Source: Melitaea cinxia (lineage: Eukaryota; Arthropoda; Insecta; Lepidoptera; Nymphalidae). From it: 64,000 bases of DNA. Numbering within the stretch: position 1 is the first letter of the stretch; each line of letters begins with the position of its first letter. The translations under genes and the position numbers were made by a program. The notes beneath the pieces are model-generated. The model was given only the letters and a program-made list of their open reading frames with translations. It ran no database searches and was not told where the DNA came from. This document shows positions 23,483 through 35,640 of this stretch, one piece after another. Where the stretch lies: positions 1,885,001 through 1,949,000 of the forward strand of contig NC_059401.1 of the NCBI RefSeq assembly GCF_905220565.1, written 5' to 3'.

Positions 23483-23814
23483 ACAATACACAACAATACT
23501 TTGTGTAACCGTAATAAGCCGTAACTTACGCTACGGTAATAACGATCTCAGAGACAATACAGCTGTTAGAATATACTTGGAATAACATTTTAATTCTCCT
23601 TTGTTGGAACTCTGTTTTGCAGTCTGTGACCTAACCTTCATTATTATTAGAATAATTATTAATTTAAACTTGTGCCAATATAGCAGACACAATTTCGTCA
23701 GGTAGAAAGAAGAAGACACAAACGAAATAAATCGTAACGTTTGACGTTATAGCTTCAATAGAACTAAAAAACCATAGAGTAATTGAGTATTCTATGATTT
23801 TTAGTCTGTGAATC

Positions 23815-25128
23815 TTAACCTTTAAGTATGGACGTCATTTTTTCTTAACACTACTCTGGACGTGTAGTCTCACAGGGTTCTGTATACACAAAAATTTTTT
23901 TTGGAGAATTTGATATAAGATCGCTTTAAAACTAATTACATATTAAAGTTATGTAGTTTAGCAATTAAATAACGTGCTTATATAATCAAATTTTATTTAA
24001 AAAATTATAGAAATATTAAAAATCCAAAATTATGGCTCTTTTCAATCGAAATCTACTTAGGTTACATTTTTAGGTAATAAAAGCAGCCAAACTTATTCCT
24101 ATAACAAAATAAGTCTTTTTTTCTCAAAATATAATGTATATCAAACCAAAAACACAAAAGAACTACTTCATATAACAAATATAAAAAATTTTGACAACAG
24201 TCAAATAACGTAAATTTATTGGCAGTCAGTGCACAAAGGTCTAGAACATTGGAGACACACAGGTTTGTTGCACCCAATACAAACATGGATAATCATCCTA
24301 TGTTTTTTCGTGGCACAGATTTTATATGCTCTTCTGGCTTCTTGACTGGTTTCTTGATCCTAGACATCTTCTGTAACCATATAAATACCTAAAACTAGAG
24401 TCATGGTCAACCTCAGCTCTATTGGCAGTCGTGTATTTATAAAACGTCTTTGCACAAGCACATGTACTAATTTTTTAAATCTCTTTCCGCAGCTTTTGTT
24501 TGGTGCATCTTATATAAGATGTACGCATTCATGGTACTCAAGTCTAGGACACGATATAGCAACACCATAGACTATCTCTATAACTACAAGATTCTTCTCC
24601 TATGTCTTGGTCTTGGTCCTGGTCATCATCACTGTCACTTTCATGATTTTGTATCAGTTTGGACTCCAATATAAAAAAAAATCTTCAGTACTCTCTTCAT
24701 TGTCAGACTGATCCGAAGCTAATAACAACTAACTCACTTCACCACAAAAGTGGATCTCCTGCACAAATTTTTTTCTCACAGGGTCCTGAACAGAACTCGT
24801 AGATGGTCGTTTTGATTTAAAACTACCGGCTTTATTGTTTTTTGATATTCTGTACTTCAAAATCTGATACAAACGTAATCGCTCTTGTAAAATATATCAT
24901 AGGGCAAAAATGGACGTGTAGCCTGACAGGCTCCGGTCAATATTTCGATGGTCATAACTTAGGTGATATTCATTGGAAGACGCAAACTCCTCTCTCGTTG
25001 GTAGTTTTAGAACTAAAACAAAAGCTACTGAGCCGCTCAACCGCTGGGAGTTAGGGCAAATAGGTGAAACTAGGAAAACGAAAACTTCGAGTAGCCTGTG
25101 AGACTCCACGTCCATACTTAAAGGTTAA
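23815..25128 (-). mobile_element. Internally deleted piggyBac-like transposon
   Basis: The 1314-bp element has TTAA at both outer ends followed by a 17-bp inverted repeat, CCTTTAAGTATGGACGT. The left end has about 35 bp inserted between this and a second shared block (ACGTGTAGTCTCACAGG). The right end reads directly ACGTGGAGTCTCACAGG in reverse. TTAA target duplications and a minus-strand piggyBac transposase relic inside identify the superfamily. Most of the transposase, including the DDD catalytic core, is missing or unrecognisable. Confidence 0.85.
24216..24372 (-). pseudogene. piggyBac transposase C-terminal zinc-binding remnant
   Basis: The minus frame encodes QETSQEARRAYKICATKKHR, then MIIHVCIGCNKPVCLQCSRP and a final Cys pair before a stop. 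This is the Cys/His-rich C-terminal domain of piggyBac transposases that contacts the element ends. An in-frame stop occurs just upstream and the rest of the protein is not readable. Confidence 0.8.
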
Positions 25129-25247
25129 ATATGCAAAAGTATTTAACACAAAAAACACAAAGTTTTAATTTGGAACGTGTAAAAATCCTATTTCAGTGGT
25201 CAATATAAAAAAAAAACTGATTAATTTTATCTGAGTACGTTTTTATT

Positions 25248-25455
25248 TCACTACATAGTATAAAACAAAGTCGTTTTCTCTGTCCCTATGTCCCTATGTA
25301 TGCTTAAATCTTTAAAACTACACAACGGATTTTGATGCGGTTTTTTTTAATAGATAGAGTGATTAAAGAGGAAGGTTTATATATAATACATGCGTAATAT
25401 AGTAGAGGAATACTGGTAGTTTTTGCAACCATGCGAAGCTGGGGCGGGTTGCTAG
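25248..25455 (+). mobile_element. Non-autonomous Helitron (208 bp)
   Basis: Starts TCACTACATAGTATAAAAC and ends GAAGCTGGGGCGGGTTGCTAG before a T. It is a shorter relative of the element at 54025-54741, with an identical start and a CTCTGTCCCTATGTCCCTAT block. Confidence 0.75.
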
Positions 25456-26280
25456 TATAAAAATATATATGTACGAACAAAACAAATTTCTTACTTCGTT
25501 GACTTCCGCGTGACTGGCACACAGATAAAAGTTTTACATTTATAAACACACATTCACACAAACACACCTAAACACAAATACTAACACAAGCTTCCTTCAC
25601 ACGTTGACATTATGGCGCGCAGAGATCTATTTATTTAACTATATCAAGTTTCATGGATTCGTACTTGTTACCTTATTATATTATTATGAAATAATTAAAG
25701 TACACTAATGTAAAGGTCAGAGAGAATTGACAACAAATAAGAGAATTATGTAAATTACTGGTGGGAACGTTATAGAATCTACATATATTACGTTTGATTA
25801 AAGTCCATTGAGGCTGTCTTGATTCATATGAGTAAACTTTTTCGTTCTGTTGCTACGACTCATATTACGATGGCTCAAGGTGAATTAGAGTTTGATCGGT
25901 TCTTTTTGGATACGGATCTGAATTGAATCAGCTTCTAAATGTTCCACTGTTCGCCAAAAGCCTTTATTTTTCTAATACGAATCAGCCTCTGCAACAGCCT
26001 CTTCTCCTTACATGAGAAAGGTTATAGCTGAATATACAACACTGTTCCACTACGGATTGGCTTACAATTTCTCTACCTTTCATAAGCAATGATCACTATA
26101 TTTGACTATGATAACAGCAGAAGTTTCTCATCGTCTCCGAGAGAAGGGAAACCGGATACTCAGACCAGAATAAAATAATTATAACAGATACCAGCGACTG
26201 AACGTTTGGCTGACTGTAGAGTGTTACAAGACTTTTGTACCTGGTTAAAATTTAATTTTGGCAAAAATAATTTAAATAAT
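25456..26280. other. No recognisable feature
   Basis: AT-rich. Nothing supported. Confidence 0.4.
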
Positions 26281-26544
26281 TTTGTTTGTTTGCAAACGAT
26301 GACGACTCCAATTACATTGACAAGTAATACAATGTAGATAGGCGAAAAAACAGTCAAGTAAATACGCGTTATCAAAGATGACTCAAAAAGTACTTATCAG
26401 ATCTAAAATATATTTAAATGGGACCACATAACACAAAAAAAATATCGAAATCAGACCACTCAGCTTAATGTTCTGAGGTAACATAAACAAAAATAAGGTA
26501 CATTCGGACTGAGAAAATCTTCCTTTTTTGAAGTCGGTTACAAT
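26281..26544 (+). repeat. Rep-F MITE-like element
   Basis: Starts TTTGTTTGTTTGCAAACGAT with ACTCCAATTACATTGACAAG and ends CTTTTTTGAAGTCGGTTACA. The middle is shortened. Confidence 0.6.
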
Positions 26545-26569
26545 ATATATTAATTAAGCTATATGGTAC

Positions 26570-26738
26570 ATCTTTTACCCGCGACTTCACTCGCATCGAT
26601 TTTTTTTTAAATAAAAAGTATTCTATGTTACTCTACTTCCAAGAATATGTGTACAAAGTTTCATGATGATCGGTTAAGTAGTTTTCGCGTGAAAGCGTAA
26701 CAAACAAACTTACATTCACATTTATAATATTAGTAGGA
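26570..26738 (-). mobile_element. Short Helitron-like element
   Basis: In minus sense it begins TCCTACTAATATTATAAATG, as in the 5123 element, and ends GAGTGAAGTCGCGGGTAAAA. The terminal CTAG is degraded. Confidence 0.6.
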
Positions 26739-27642
26739 ATTATTGATGTGGTACACCTAATTTAAAAAGTACCCATATTCCTTTATTATTCCTTTTATAC
26801 CCTATTATTTTATTTCTTACAGGAAAAACTTTAGCTTCACCCAAGTTCAATTTAAAAACTTGCGTTACCTTATAAAACTTGTAGGCTGTTGTTATTATGT
26901 GAATATATGGTATAGAACTATACAATATGTGGTGTAGAATGGTTTACCCTTTACACGCTGATAGGAAAATAAATTAGGAAAAAATTGTATTTTTAACCTC
27001 TAATCCCCATAAAGGTATTTATTTTCCTCTTCAAGTGTCTCTTCGAGTATTGAAGGTTTGGAGTCTGTCAGTATAGTTTTTGCTTCTAAGTAGGACAGAT
27101 AGACGGCATTCGTGATTATAGGTTCTGATGATTTATTTTGGAACTGTTGACGTTTTAGCGAATTAGCTATTTAACGGTTGAATTAATGATAAGATCTTCA
27201 CTATTTCCACCGACTCTTTATTAAAGAATAGTAATAAAAATATATAATATATAATATAATTCTATAATAACTAATGAAAAAATGTAGAAAAAATATATTT
27301 TTAAAATGTATTTTAGATAATAATAATAAACAATTATTGTTTATTGAATGTTTGAATTCTGCTACTATCTTTGTGGTGGTTTCCAAACATTGTCACGACG
27401 CACTAAACTAGCTTATAGAATCACCGAAAAGGAGCATGTAAAATAGCTAAATTATTTATCTTAAAATCCGGATACATGCTATATATGCTGAATAAACACT
27501 TTGTTGGAATTTCCTGCAACTTGTGCCGAGCATATTTAAGAGAAAATTAAATATGTGTTTTCTGAAAACGTGCTTTCCCTTCTGGTCTTCGTAAGGCCTA
27601 TACTTTCTATTAGTTATGATCACACAAGAATATATTGTAATA
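26739..27642. other. No recognisable feature
   Basis: AT-rich. Nothing supported. Confidence 0.4.
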
Positions 27643-27841
27643 CTAGCTGACCTGACGAACTTCGTATCACCTTATTTTTTCCTGAAATATAATAATAACA
27701 TAATATATCAAAATAAAATATAGCCTATCTTTTAAGTTGGATCGAACTGCACATGGTGTGCGAATTTTATTATAATCGGTTAAGTGGTTTAGGAGTCCAT
27801 TGCGGACAAACATTGTGACACGAGATTTATATATATTAAGA
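27643..27841 (-). mobile_element. Mini-Helitron (199 bp)
   Basis: In minus sense it runs from TCTTAATATATATAAATCTC to GTCAGGTCAGCTAG, with A before and T after. It is close to the 11876-12071 copy. Confidence 0.85.
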
Positions 27842-27946
27842 TAAACATTAAAGATAATAAACACAAATATATATAAATAATCTAAAGAGTTTTGAGATAA
27901 GGAGATTCTCGCTAATTTTTCTAAGAAGAACTTACTTTACTTTAAG

Positions 27947-29106
27947 CATAGATCAAGTAAAAAAAGGTAGATAACGCACCTAGAACAGAAAACTGAAGCC
28001 ACTTTTTTAAAGATGTGTGAGTGAGTGAAGTGTTGACACGTTTTAAAAAAAGTCCCTAAAATTTTTATTAAACAATTAATTTAATATAGGTAAAATGGGT
28101 ATGTGAAAATAAAAACCTGTTTATAGTTTTAAATAAATTTACTAAAAAAAAACAAAAAATCGGTAGAATAATAAAAAAATATATTCGTAAGATAATCGTA
28201 TATATGGACACTTCCTATCCCCTCTGTTTATCTGTTTTCAGTTTGCAGTCGGTTTTTTTTAACTATTTTTCTTAAACCTAGAATCCTTTATGTTGTATAA
28301 GTTTTTTAAATTTTTGTCGCTTAGAATTCAGAGTCATCGTCATTGTTGTATTTTACTAATATGATGTAGTCTTATGTTCAAATATTTTTCAATCACTAAT
28401 CGTATTAAATTGACTTTATGCGCATGGCCAGCATAATCGTGGTCATTTTCTCAGTCTTACAGCCGCTACCCATTCACCTCTTATTAAAATATTCGTTGGA
28501 AACCTAAAACCATGAAATTTGATAGTAAAATATGGGTACCTAGTTTACTCAAAAATTGTAAAAAGTTAAAACATAAAACAAACGAGTTAATAATTCATAA
28601 ATATATTTTGATTTTTTTTATTTTCAATTTATGTAACACAAAATAACACGAGAAAAAAAAAACAATAACTATATCTACTTTTTACTTAATTATTTTTCTG
28701 ATTGCGTACAATTTACTTACCCACATTTTGGGGTATTGATAAAAAGAACTACTGGCAACACTCCCGTGGTACGTCATTTCGTGACATTGAAATTATAAGT
28801 TCCGAATAACCTCAATATTATTTTGGAATAACAATAAATTTAAAGTTTTATATGTACTTACGTGTGAAACGATATTCCTTCAGATTTTTTGTTTACTTTG
28901 GTATTGTTTTTGCACCATTTAATCACACAAGACGGCATTTTATAAGCAAAGTTACTGTATGAAGCCTCGTGACATACTAACGAAAATGAGCGTAGTTTGA
29001 TGCATATGTGTGCGTGAGCGCGTGTATTTACTTGAAGGAGCCGAGTTTTGTGGCTTCACTAACAACAAAGGCCGTGCATTATCTACTTTTTTTTACTATA
29101 TCTATG
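27947..29106. mobile_element. TIR DNA transposon relic with 8-bp target duplication
   Basis: ACTTTAAG occurs as a direct repeat immediately outside both ends (27939-27946 and 29107-29114). The ends are inverted repeats beginning CATAGAT(C/A)(A/T)AGTAAAAAAA. Similarity then continues through GTAGATAA(C/T)GCAC and GAAGCCAC over about 55 bp. The 1160-bp interior has no long ORF. An 8-bp duplication fits hAT or P superfamilies, and the ends starting CA and ending TG fit both. No transposase domain is visible. Confidence 0.75.
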
Positions 29107-29221
29107 ACTTTAAGTTACTTAACAGGAAAAACTTTAATAACAATTAAAAGGTTTTTTAAAAGCCTGCCCGAATTATTTTGGATTTGAACTAATTATTTAT
29201 TCATTACAATTTTAGTAGTCA

Positions 29222-29441
29222 GAGGAACGTGGTGTGAAGAATCACGTCCGCCATCGAAAAGTGAGGATCCTCCGGCCAGACGGGTGTTGTGTCTGGCGGG
29301 CTAACGCCCCGACGGTTGTTGTCGGGATCTTGTATATATACTTAATGACTTTGAAAACTCTGATAGCGCGATGTAGCATACGTCAGTTTTTCTCTAATTA
29401 CGTAGTTTCATAGTCGTTCGTATTTCGCGTGATAGATGTCG
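29222..29441 (-). repeat. LTR-like relic
   Basis: In minus sense it starts TGTGGCGACATCTATCACGC, continues CGTATGCTACATCGCGCTAT and CCCGACAACAACCGTC, and ends near GGCGGACGTGATTC. A second copy lies at 57409-57640 on the plus strand, where the end runs into TGGTGACCCCGACGTG, a primer-site-like sequence. Likely an LTR with the start of its leader; BEL/Pao is a guess. Confidence 0.5.
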
Positions 29442-29738
29442 CCACACAATTAATCAACCGCGATAGAATCCGAAAAATTTGTTTTATTATAATGGGTGAA
29501 ATTCGTGTAAACATTAGATGAAAATTATAATTCTATGTTGAAAAATTCTGTCAGCAATAAAACGACACGAGACCTCCAATAATAACTTTCATAATAAACT
29601 TTAATATAATTCATTGTAATGAGTTTACATTCCATGTGCTTGTAATCTCATGAGTAAGAGTGAAATATTTAATCAATTTTAAAGATATTTATTTTGGACA
29701 AATACGTGAGTCGCTTATCAAAATGACATATACACTTA

Positions 29739-29975
29739 GACGTGGAGCAGCCCGACTGTGGTAGTGCCTCGACCTTACAGAAGATCACAGCTAAATAATA
29801 CTGCTTTCAAGCAGTGTTGTGTTTCTGTTGGTGAGTAAGGTGACCAGAGTTTGGGCTTGAGCTTGGAATTGGGGATAGGGCCGGCAACGCCTTTGCAATG
29901 CTCCTGGTGTTACAAACGTCTATAAGCTATGGTAATCGCTTACCATCAGGTGAGGTTGTTTGCCGACCTAGTTGT

Positions 29976-29977
<2 letters not shown>
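29739..29977 (+). repeat. Rep-C retroposon
   Basis: Contains GGAGCAGCCCGACTGTGG, the GCTTTCAAGCAGTGTTGTG block and a GACCTAGTTGTACAA end that runs into an (AT)n tract. Confidence 0.75.

Positions 29978-30009
<32 letters not shown>
29978..30009. repeat. (AT)n microsatellite
   Basis: About 16 AT units at the tail of the Rep-C copy. Confidence 0.9.
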
Positions 30010-30011
<2 letters not shown>

Positions 30012-30155
30012 CTTCTTCTTTAGGAAATTTCGATAAAATTTAAACAGCACCAGCTTTTGAATAAAAAAAGAATCATCAAAATCGGTACACCCAATAAAAG
30101 GTTATGAGGTGACACATAAAAATACAGTCGAATTGAGAACCTCCTCCTGTTTTTC
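30010..30155 (+). repeat. Rep-F fragment
   Basis: Contains GAATCATCAAAATCGGTACA, CCCAATAAAAGGTTATGAGG and AATTGAGAACCTCCTCC. Internal and distal part only. Confidence 0.6.
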
Positions 30156-31227
30156 AATATTTTCAATGCAAAAAATAAAAAAGTAAAAATAAATATAAAA
30201 ATAAAAAAAGCTATAACGACTTTAGTTATCCATGAAATTACTAGAATAAATAATAAAGAAACTTATACATTGCAGCGATAGCCATACGTCAACTAATTCT
30301 ATTAGCAAATACGAAAACGCTAACACTATCGAGTAATCGTATAAAAGCTCATTACCGATGACATATATTAAAGCCCCATCATTACCACAGTCATTTATCA
30401 AATTGTTATGTCGGTGGAACGGGTTCTTTTTGTTGATGAAAAATAGCTCTAATAATTAGAACATTAGAGTCCAATAATGTGTGCAATAATTACGAAGTTT
30501 TCATTGAAGTGTGTATTAATACAAATAAATGATATGTATTTGTGATTTGTTTTCTGTATTAATCTCGAAATATTATGGAATTAATGTTTCGTTTAACAGT
30601 TGTTCCAACAACTGAGAAACGAATTTTTTGAATAATTGATTTACGAACTAAATAGTAATAAGAAAAAAAAAACAGAGCTATTTCGTATTTCTATTTGAAA
30701 AAAAAATATTTACGACAAAAAATTAAATTAAATTACATTCTTTTATGACTTTACAAAGCTTTGAACTCCATTATTATTGTATTAGATAGAACAAAAATGA
30801 AGTAAATTTTTAGAGATGAAATTTAAATCTCGAGAAATTTGAATATGAAAACTAATATCTTTTTTTTAGACTTGGCTGAAAATTGTTTTTTTACGAAATG
30901 AAATAAAAATATTTAATTTTCCATAAGGTAAATACTTAAAGAAAAATATAAAAAGGCACTTGTTTTTTATGATAAACTATAAGAGATTAATGTAAGATGA
31001 TAGCAATTAATTGCAATTAATTAATTATTTATTATACCATATTATACCACAATTTTATTGTATTCAGTTAATGGTTACTTACGTAAATTTAAATTGAAAA
31101 CTGTAGTTTAATTAAAAGGATTCATTATGAAATTTAAAATATAAATAACTAAATGTTATTATATTATTAAAATAACGAATGTATTGATGTGTGAAGAGTC
31201 GACTGAGGTATATGTGTATACACACTA
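30156..31227. other. No recognisable feature
   Basis: Very AT-rich. Nothing supported. Confidence 0.4.
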
Positions 31228-31440
31228 AGTATACACACTTTTTTGCATGCTTTTTGTTCCGGGGATTGTGGGTTCTATTCTGGATGTAATATATACTCGT
31301 ATTTATTTACATATATAGTATTTATATGTATATATATCGAAAAAAAATGCAGCTATACCAGTCTGCTGTTACCACATAACACAAGAACTAAGTTGCTTAC
31401 CTTAGGAACAGACGACCGTGTGTTTGTGTAGATATTGATG
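31228..31440 (+). repeat. SINE-D copy
   Basis: Shows a degenerate tRNA-like head (TTGTGGGTTCTATTCTGG in the B-box position). It also has the family tail with ACACAAGAACTAAGTTGCTT, ACCTTAGGAACAGACGACCG and TGTGTAGATAT. Confidence 0.6.
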
Positions 31441-31705
31441 TTTATTTATTGACTGATTGATACGTGATATGTGTGATAATATGTTCAAAACACGTTTCAG
31501 TACAGATAAGATGTTAAATGAGGAAGAAGGCAAAAGATTTTCATTCATGTTTAAAAAACATTTGTAACTATTGAAGGTTAAAAGTTAAATAAGGGAGTTG
31601 TGGGGAATCGAAATATCAGTCGATGAAACAAAAAAAAAAGGTTTTTAATTTTGAGCAATACTGGTATTTCAATTGTGTTCATATATTTGTGATTTATTTT
31701 ACATA

Positions 31706-31928
31706 TTTTTTATACAACTAGGTCAACCAAACAAGCGTACAGCTCACCCGATGCTAAGCGATTACCGTAGCTTACATACGCCTGCAGCACCAGAAGCATC
31801 GCAAGCGTGTTGCCGACCCTAACCCGAATCCCTCCAGGAGATCTGTCCTCACAAGGTGACCTTACCACAGGAACACAACACTGCTGGAAAGCAGTAGACC
31901 CCAGTCGGACTGCTCCATATTTTGAGTA
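31706..31928 (-). repeat. Rep-C retroposon
   Basis: In reverse it reads TATACAACTAGGTCAACCAA through GCAGTAGACCCCAGTCGG. The 5' end is shortened. Confidence 0.7.
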
Positions 31929-32894
31929 AAAATATTGGGTTTGTAATAGCAATCTCGTTTAATTGTTATCATTGAGACCATTGACACAATTACTAAATAG
32001 TTTTTGATTTTCCATTCTATATCATATAAGTAAAATCATTTGTTTTTTTTTTGGTATCATTGAAAGCCATTTAATAAAGTGAATGAATAATATAACATTT
32101 TTCATTGATTTGACACGATTGTAAAACAGTAAACTCCGAACTAGTAGGTACCTTGGTTTTTAAATAGAATGTTACAAATACTAGCTGTAATGCTTTGTAT
32201 GTGTGACTAAAAATTTCATGAAATCTACATAGATATATATTATATATTTAAAAATATATACTTTTGAGAAGAAAGACGCATCCGTTGTTATTAACCACAG
32301 CCAAAGGGCCACTTTTAAAAGAAATATCCTTACCATAATAAAGTTGAAATCTGATCGAAATGATTCTCGAAACGAATGCAATACAAAATTCATGTTTTCA
32401 TTCGTAGCCCTTGTTCGTATTTCAATGTAATATTCACTTTCAGTTACGGAAAGAATGTGTTTTCAATATTATATCGTGAGTTATTTGTATATACAAGGGG
32501 TCGCCCAGAATTCGACCATAATTAAATATTTTAATTAAATAAAACGAAAAAATATATGAAAATAAAGAACCTTTTTTGAATTTTTAATTTGACTACAGAC
32601 TTTGACAATCAACAAAACCATATAATATGCGTGTGTGTGTGTCAAATACATGGTAGTGTGTGTATAACGGTTTTTTTATTGATTTAATGTATTTTTATGC
32701 ATAATTTCAAAAAATAAATTAGCATTCTGCACTCCTTCTGTATATAAACTATAAGTATGCGAAATTTCATATTCCTCTGTCCGGGCAATTTTCATAAAAA
32801 GGGGTACAAAGTTTTTGCTTCACGTATTATATATAGATTCTTTATTTTTTATCAAAATAATTACATTTTCGATAAAGATGACAACATGCTTGTA
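31929..32894. other. No clear feature; one hydrophobic-start ORF
   Basis: AT-rich, with a GTGTGTGT tract near 32632. A minus-strand ORF at 32181-32393 contains an internal Met followed by a signal-peptide-like run, but nothing identifies it. Confidence 0.4.
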
Positions 32895-33240
32895 ACCGGT
32901 TTCCAAAAAAGGAGGTTCTCAATTCGACTGTATTTTTTTCATGTATGTTACCTCAGAACTTTTTACTGGGTAGACCGATTTCAATGATTCTCTTTTAAAT
33001 CGAAAGGCGTGCTTATCGTGTGATTCCATTTCGACATTTGACAGGTACTTTTCGAGCTATATTTAATAATGCGTATTTACTTGATTATGTTTTCGTTGAC
33101 CTACGTTGTATTATACCTCATAACTTTTTACTGGGTGTACCGATTTTAGTGATTCTTGTTTAAATCGAAAGCTGATGTTTATCTTATGGTCTCATTTAAA
33201 TTTGTTCGAGTTCTGTTTAAAACAAACAAAAAAAAAAAAA
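32895..33240 (-). repeat. Rep-F MITE-like element
   Basis: A reverse copy: GGTTTCCAAAAAAGGAGGTT, then ACTGGGTAGACCGATTTC, and a second TAACTTTTTACTGGGTGTAC block at about 33120. It ends near AAAAACGAACAGC. Confidence 0.6.
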
Positions 33241-33369
33241 CGAACAGCAACTGAAATTTCCACCAATAAATAATAAGTAATTACACTACCTTCTTTTTTC
33301 CTAATACTCCTTTTTTTAAATAAGTTAATCTTAATTCTGATCTTTAGACTTAAAAACTTTATATACATA

Positions 33370-33565
33370 CTAGGTGACCCCGCAAACGTCGTTTTGTTAT
33401 GTTAGCTTCCTTATCCCCCCCTTTATAACTTAGGGGTATGAAAAATAGATGTTGGCCGATTCTCAGACCTATCCGATATGCACAAAAAATTTCATAAAAA
33501 TCGGTGCAGCCGTTTCGGAGGAGTATGTTAACTAACATTGTGACACGAGAATTTTATATATAAGA
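33370..33565 (-). mobile_element. Mini-Helitron (196 bp)
   Basis: In minus sense it starts TCTTATATATAAAATTCTCG and ends TTGCGGGGTCACCTAG, flanked by A and T. The interior differs from the 11876 and 27643 elements, with CGGCTGCACCGATTTTTATG. Confidence 0.8.
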
Positions 33566-33926
33566 TATGTAGAGGGAGTTACGTAAATATTAAAAATAAG
33601 ACTACAACTTAGTAGCGTAGTAATTTTATTAAAATAACTAAAATGAAAACAGGTGAAATGGCAAGGAACAGGTATTTGTTATGATAAAATGAACGTGTAC
33701 CAACAATAGTTCTGTTATGTCTTGCTACCAAGTTCCCACACAAATCTCCGCTCAAACTCTTGAACGCTTAAACAATATTGTTCGCTCGCCCATATTTTAT
33801 AACCTCAAGACGACATTTATTTCATAAATAAAAGAAATTATTATCTACTGACTTTAACATTGTATAAAGTTTGTTTGTAATTTATATGTCAGTATAAATC
33901 CTTTTAAACGAAAGGATGTGATGTTA

Positions 33927-34085
33927 ATAATAATAATAATAATAATAAAAACTCTTTATTGTACACCAAGAGTGAGCAAATTTACAAAAATAAAAACAGG
34001 AGATAAGTACAAAAGGCGGCCTTATCGCAAATGAGCGATCTCTTCCAGGCAACCTTTGGGCAGAGGAAATGTTATATATGTAGAT
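33927..34085 (-). repeat. LINE 3' tail ending in (TAA)n
   Basis: An AATAATAATAATAATAATAA tract is followed, in reverse, by a TTTATTGTACACCAAGAGTG block and GGCGGCCTTATCGC, then GCGATCTCTTCCAGGCAACC. This is a tail I recall as widespread in Lepidoptera. Only UTR is present. Confidence 0.55.
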
Positions 34086-34303
34086 GGTTTAGGTGTACAG
34101 TTTTAGCTAATTTATTATTATATTTATACAAATAAATAATTTAAAAATAAAAAAATAAAAATAAAACATATGTATGTACTTTTGGTTTCGGAGCGTTTGT
34201 CGTAATTATAACTACGTACATATGATGTTGTTCAACTTTAAACCTTCGTGTGCTAATTCTTTTGTTGACCTTTCTAGTTTATTTTCAGGCTTAATCATAG
34301 GAG

Positions 34304-34400
34304 ATGGATCTAAATTCAAACTACTTCCTTTTTTAAATTTGAGTCACTTGATAACTTTTTATTGCGTGTATTGATTTCAATAATTCTTTTGTTCGAAATT
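34304..34400 (-). repeat. Rep-F fragment
   Basis: TTGATAACTTTTTATTGCGT and GTATTGATTTCAATAATTCT match the Rep-F interior in reverse. Confidence 0.45.
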
Positions 34401-34454
34401 GGTGTTATATGGTCCGATTTCAAAATGTAAGACAGATGAATAATTATTCATAGT

Positions 34455-34530
34455 TCTAGTTATTAGCTCTACCCCGCGGTTTCGCTCGCGTAATTTTGAG
34501 AAAAGAAATAGTCTATAACATTCCTCGGTA
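34455..34530 (-). repeat. Helitron 3'-end fragment
   Basis: TTAGCTCTACCCCGCGGTTT with CGCTCGCG is the reverse of a typical lepidopteran Helitron terminus. No intact CTAG. Confidence 0.5.
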
Positions 34531-34565
34531 AATGGATTATCCGATAAAATAATTGTGTTTACAGG

Positions 34566-34984
34566 CAAACGAAAAAAAAACCGACTTCAACTATATCAAC
34601 AAGTAATACAACGTAGGTAGACGAAAAATTAGTCAAGTAAATACGCATTATCGAAGATTACTCCAAAATTGGTATCAGATTTCGATGAAATTTAAATGTG
34701 ACCACATGATAAACATCGACTTTCGATGAAATTAAATATTATCAAAATCGGTACACCCAGTAAAAAGCTATGCAGATTTTCGAGTTTCCCTTGATTTCTC
34801 TGAGATAATATTATCAAATCCTTGTTTCCTTATCATGGTACCACACCAGGAATATTTCTTTTCCAACAAAAAAAGAATTATCAAAATCGGTGCATAAACG
34901 ACGAAGTTATCCCCGAACATACATAAAAAATATATATACGGTCGCATTGAGTAACGCTCTCCTTTTTTGAAGTCGGTTAAAAAG
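34566..34984 (+). repeat. Rep-F MITE-like element, complete ends
   Basis: The clearest copy: an AACCGACTTCAA start near 34578 and TTGAAGTCGGTTAA end near 34980 form the terminal inverted repeat. The interior holds two GAATTATCAAAATCGG-like blocks. Confidence 0.7.
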
Positions 34985-35327
34985 AATATTTTTCACTCAA
35001 CATTTCAACAGCTTTAAAATTTTCGAGCACGATTTCAGACTAACAATGGGCCTTCTTGAATCGATTTGAGATATCATTATTTTCTTAAGTGCATATTCTT
35101 GATTTTAATTCGAATTATTTTATCAGGCTTTGAATTTGTTCTATTATTGAAATTAAATCTAATAAGGCAATATTTCAAGTGTCCTTAAAGTTTTGCTACA
35201 TTTTTGTATAGATTTTAATAGCCAATTTCAAATCAATTTTAACTGAATCCTATAACGCTGTCTTATATATATTGTTGGATCATTTATAACCGAATTATAA
35301 TCATAGTAAAATGAATTTATTGCTACA

Positions 35328-35640
35328 CTAGCGACCCGCCCCGGCTTCGTACGGGTGCAATGCTGATACTAAATATACTACAGAATGTCTTTATTTATAG
35401 TGTGAAGCTAGCTTATAGCATGGTTATTAACACAATAACAACAACATTCAAATATGCGTCGTAAGAAATAAAGGTTCACTGCTCGTTCCCTGTAGGTGAT
35501 AGCGTGATAATATGTAGCCTATATGTTGACCCGATTTCTTAATAATATTCATGCCAAATTTGAAGTAAATCCATGCAGTATTTATTGAGTTTATCCCGGA
35601 AATACATACAGACAAACAGAAAAACAGACAAACAGACAAA
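35328..35640 (-). mobile_element. Helitron-like element
   Basis: In minus sense it ends ACCCGTACGAAGCCGGGGCG with GGTCGCTAG before a T, with a C/G-rich hairpin. The 5' end is not clear; the right boundary is approximate, beyond the AGACAAACAGACAAAAAT tract. Confidence 0.6.
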
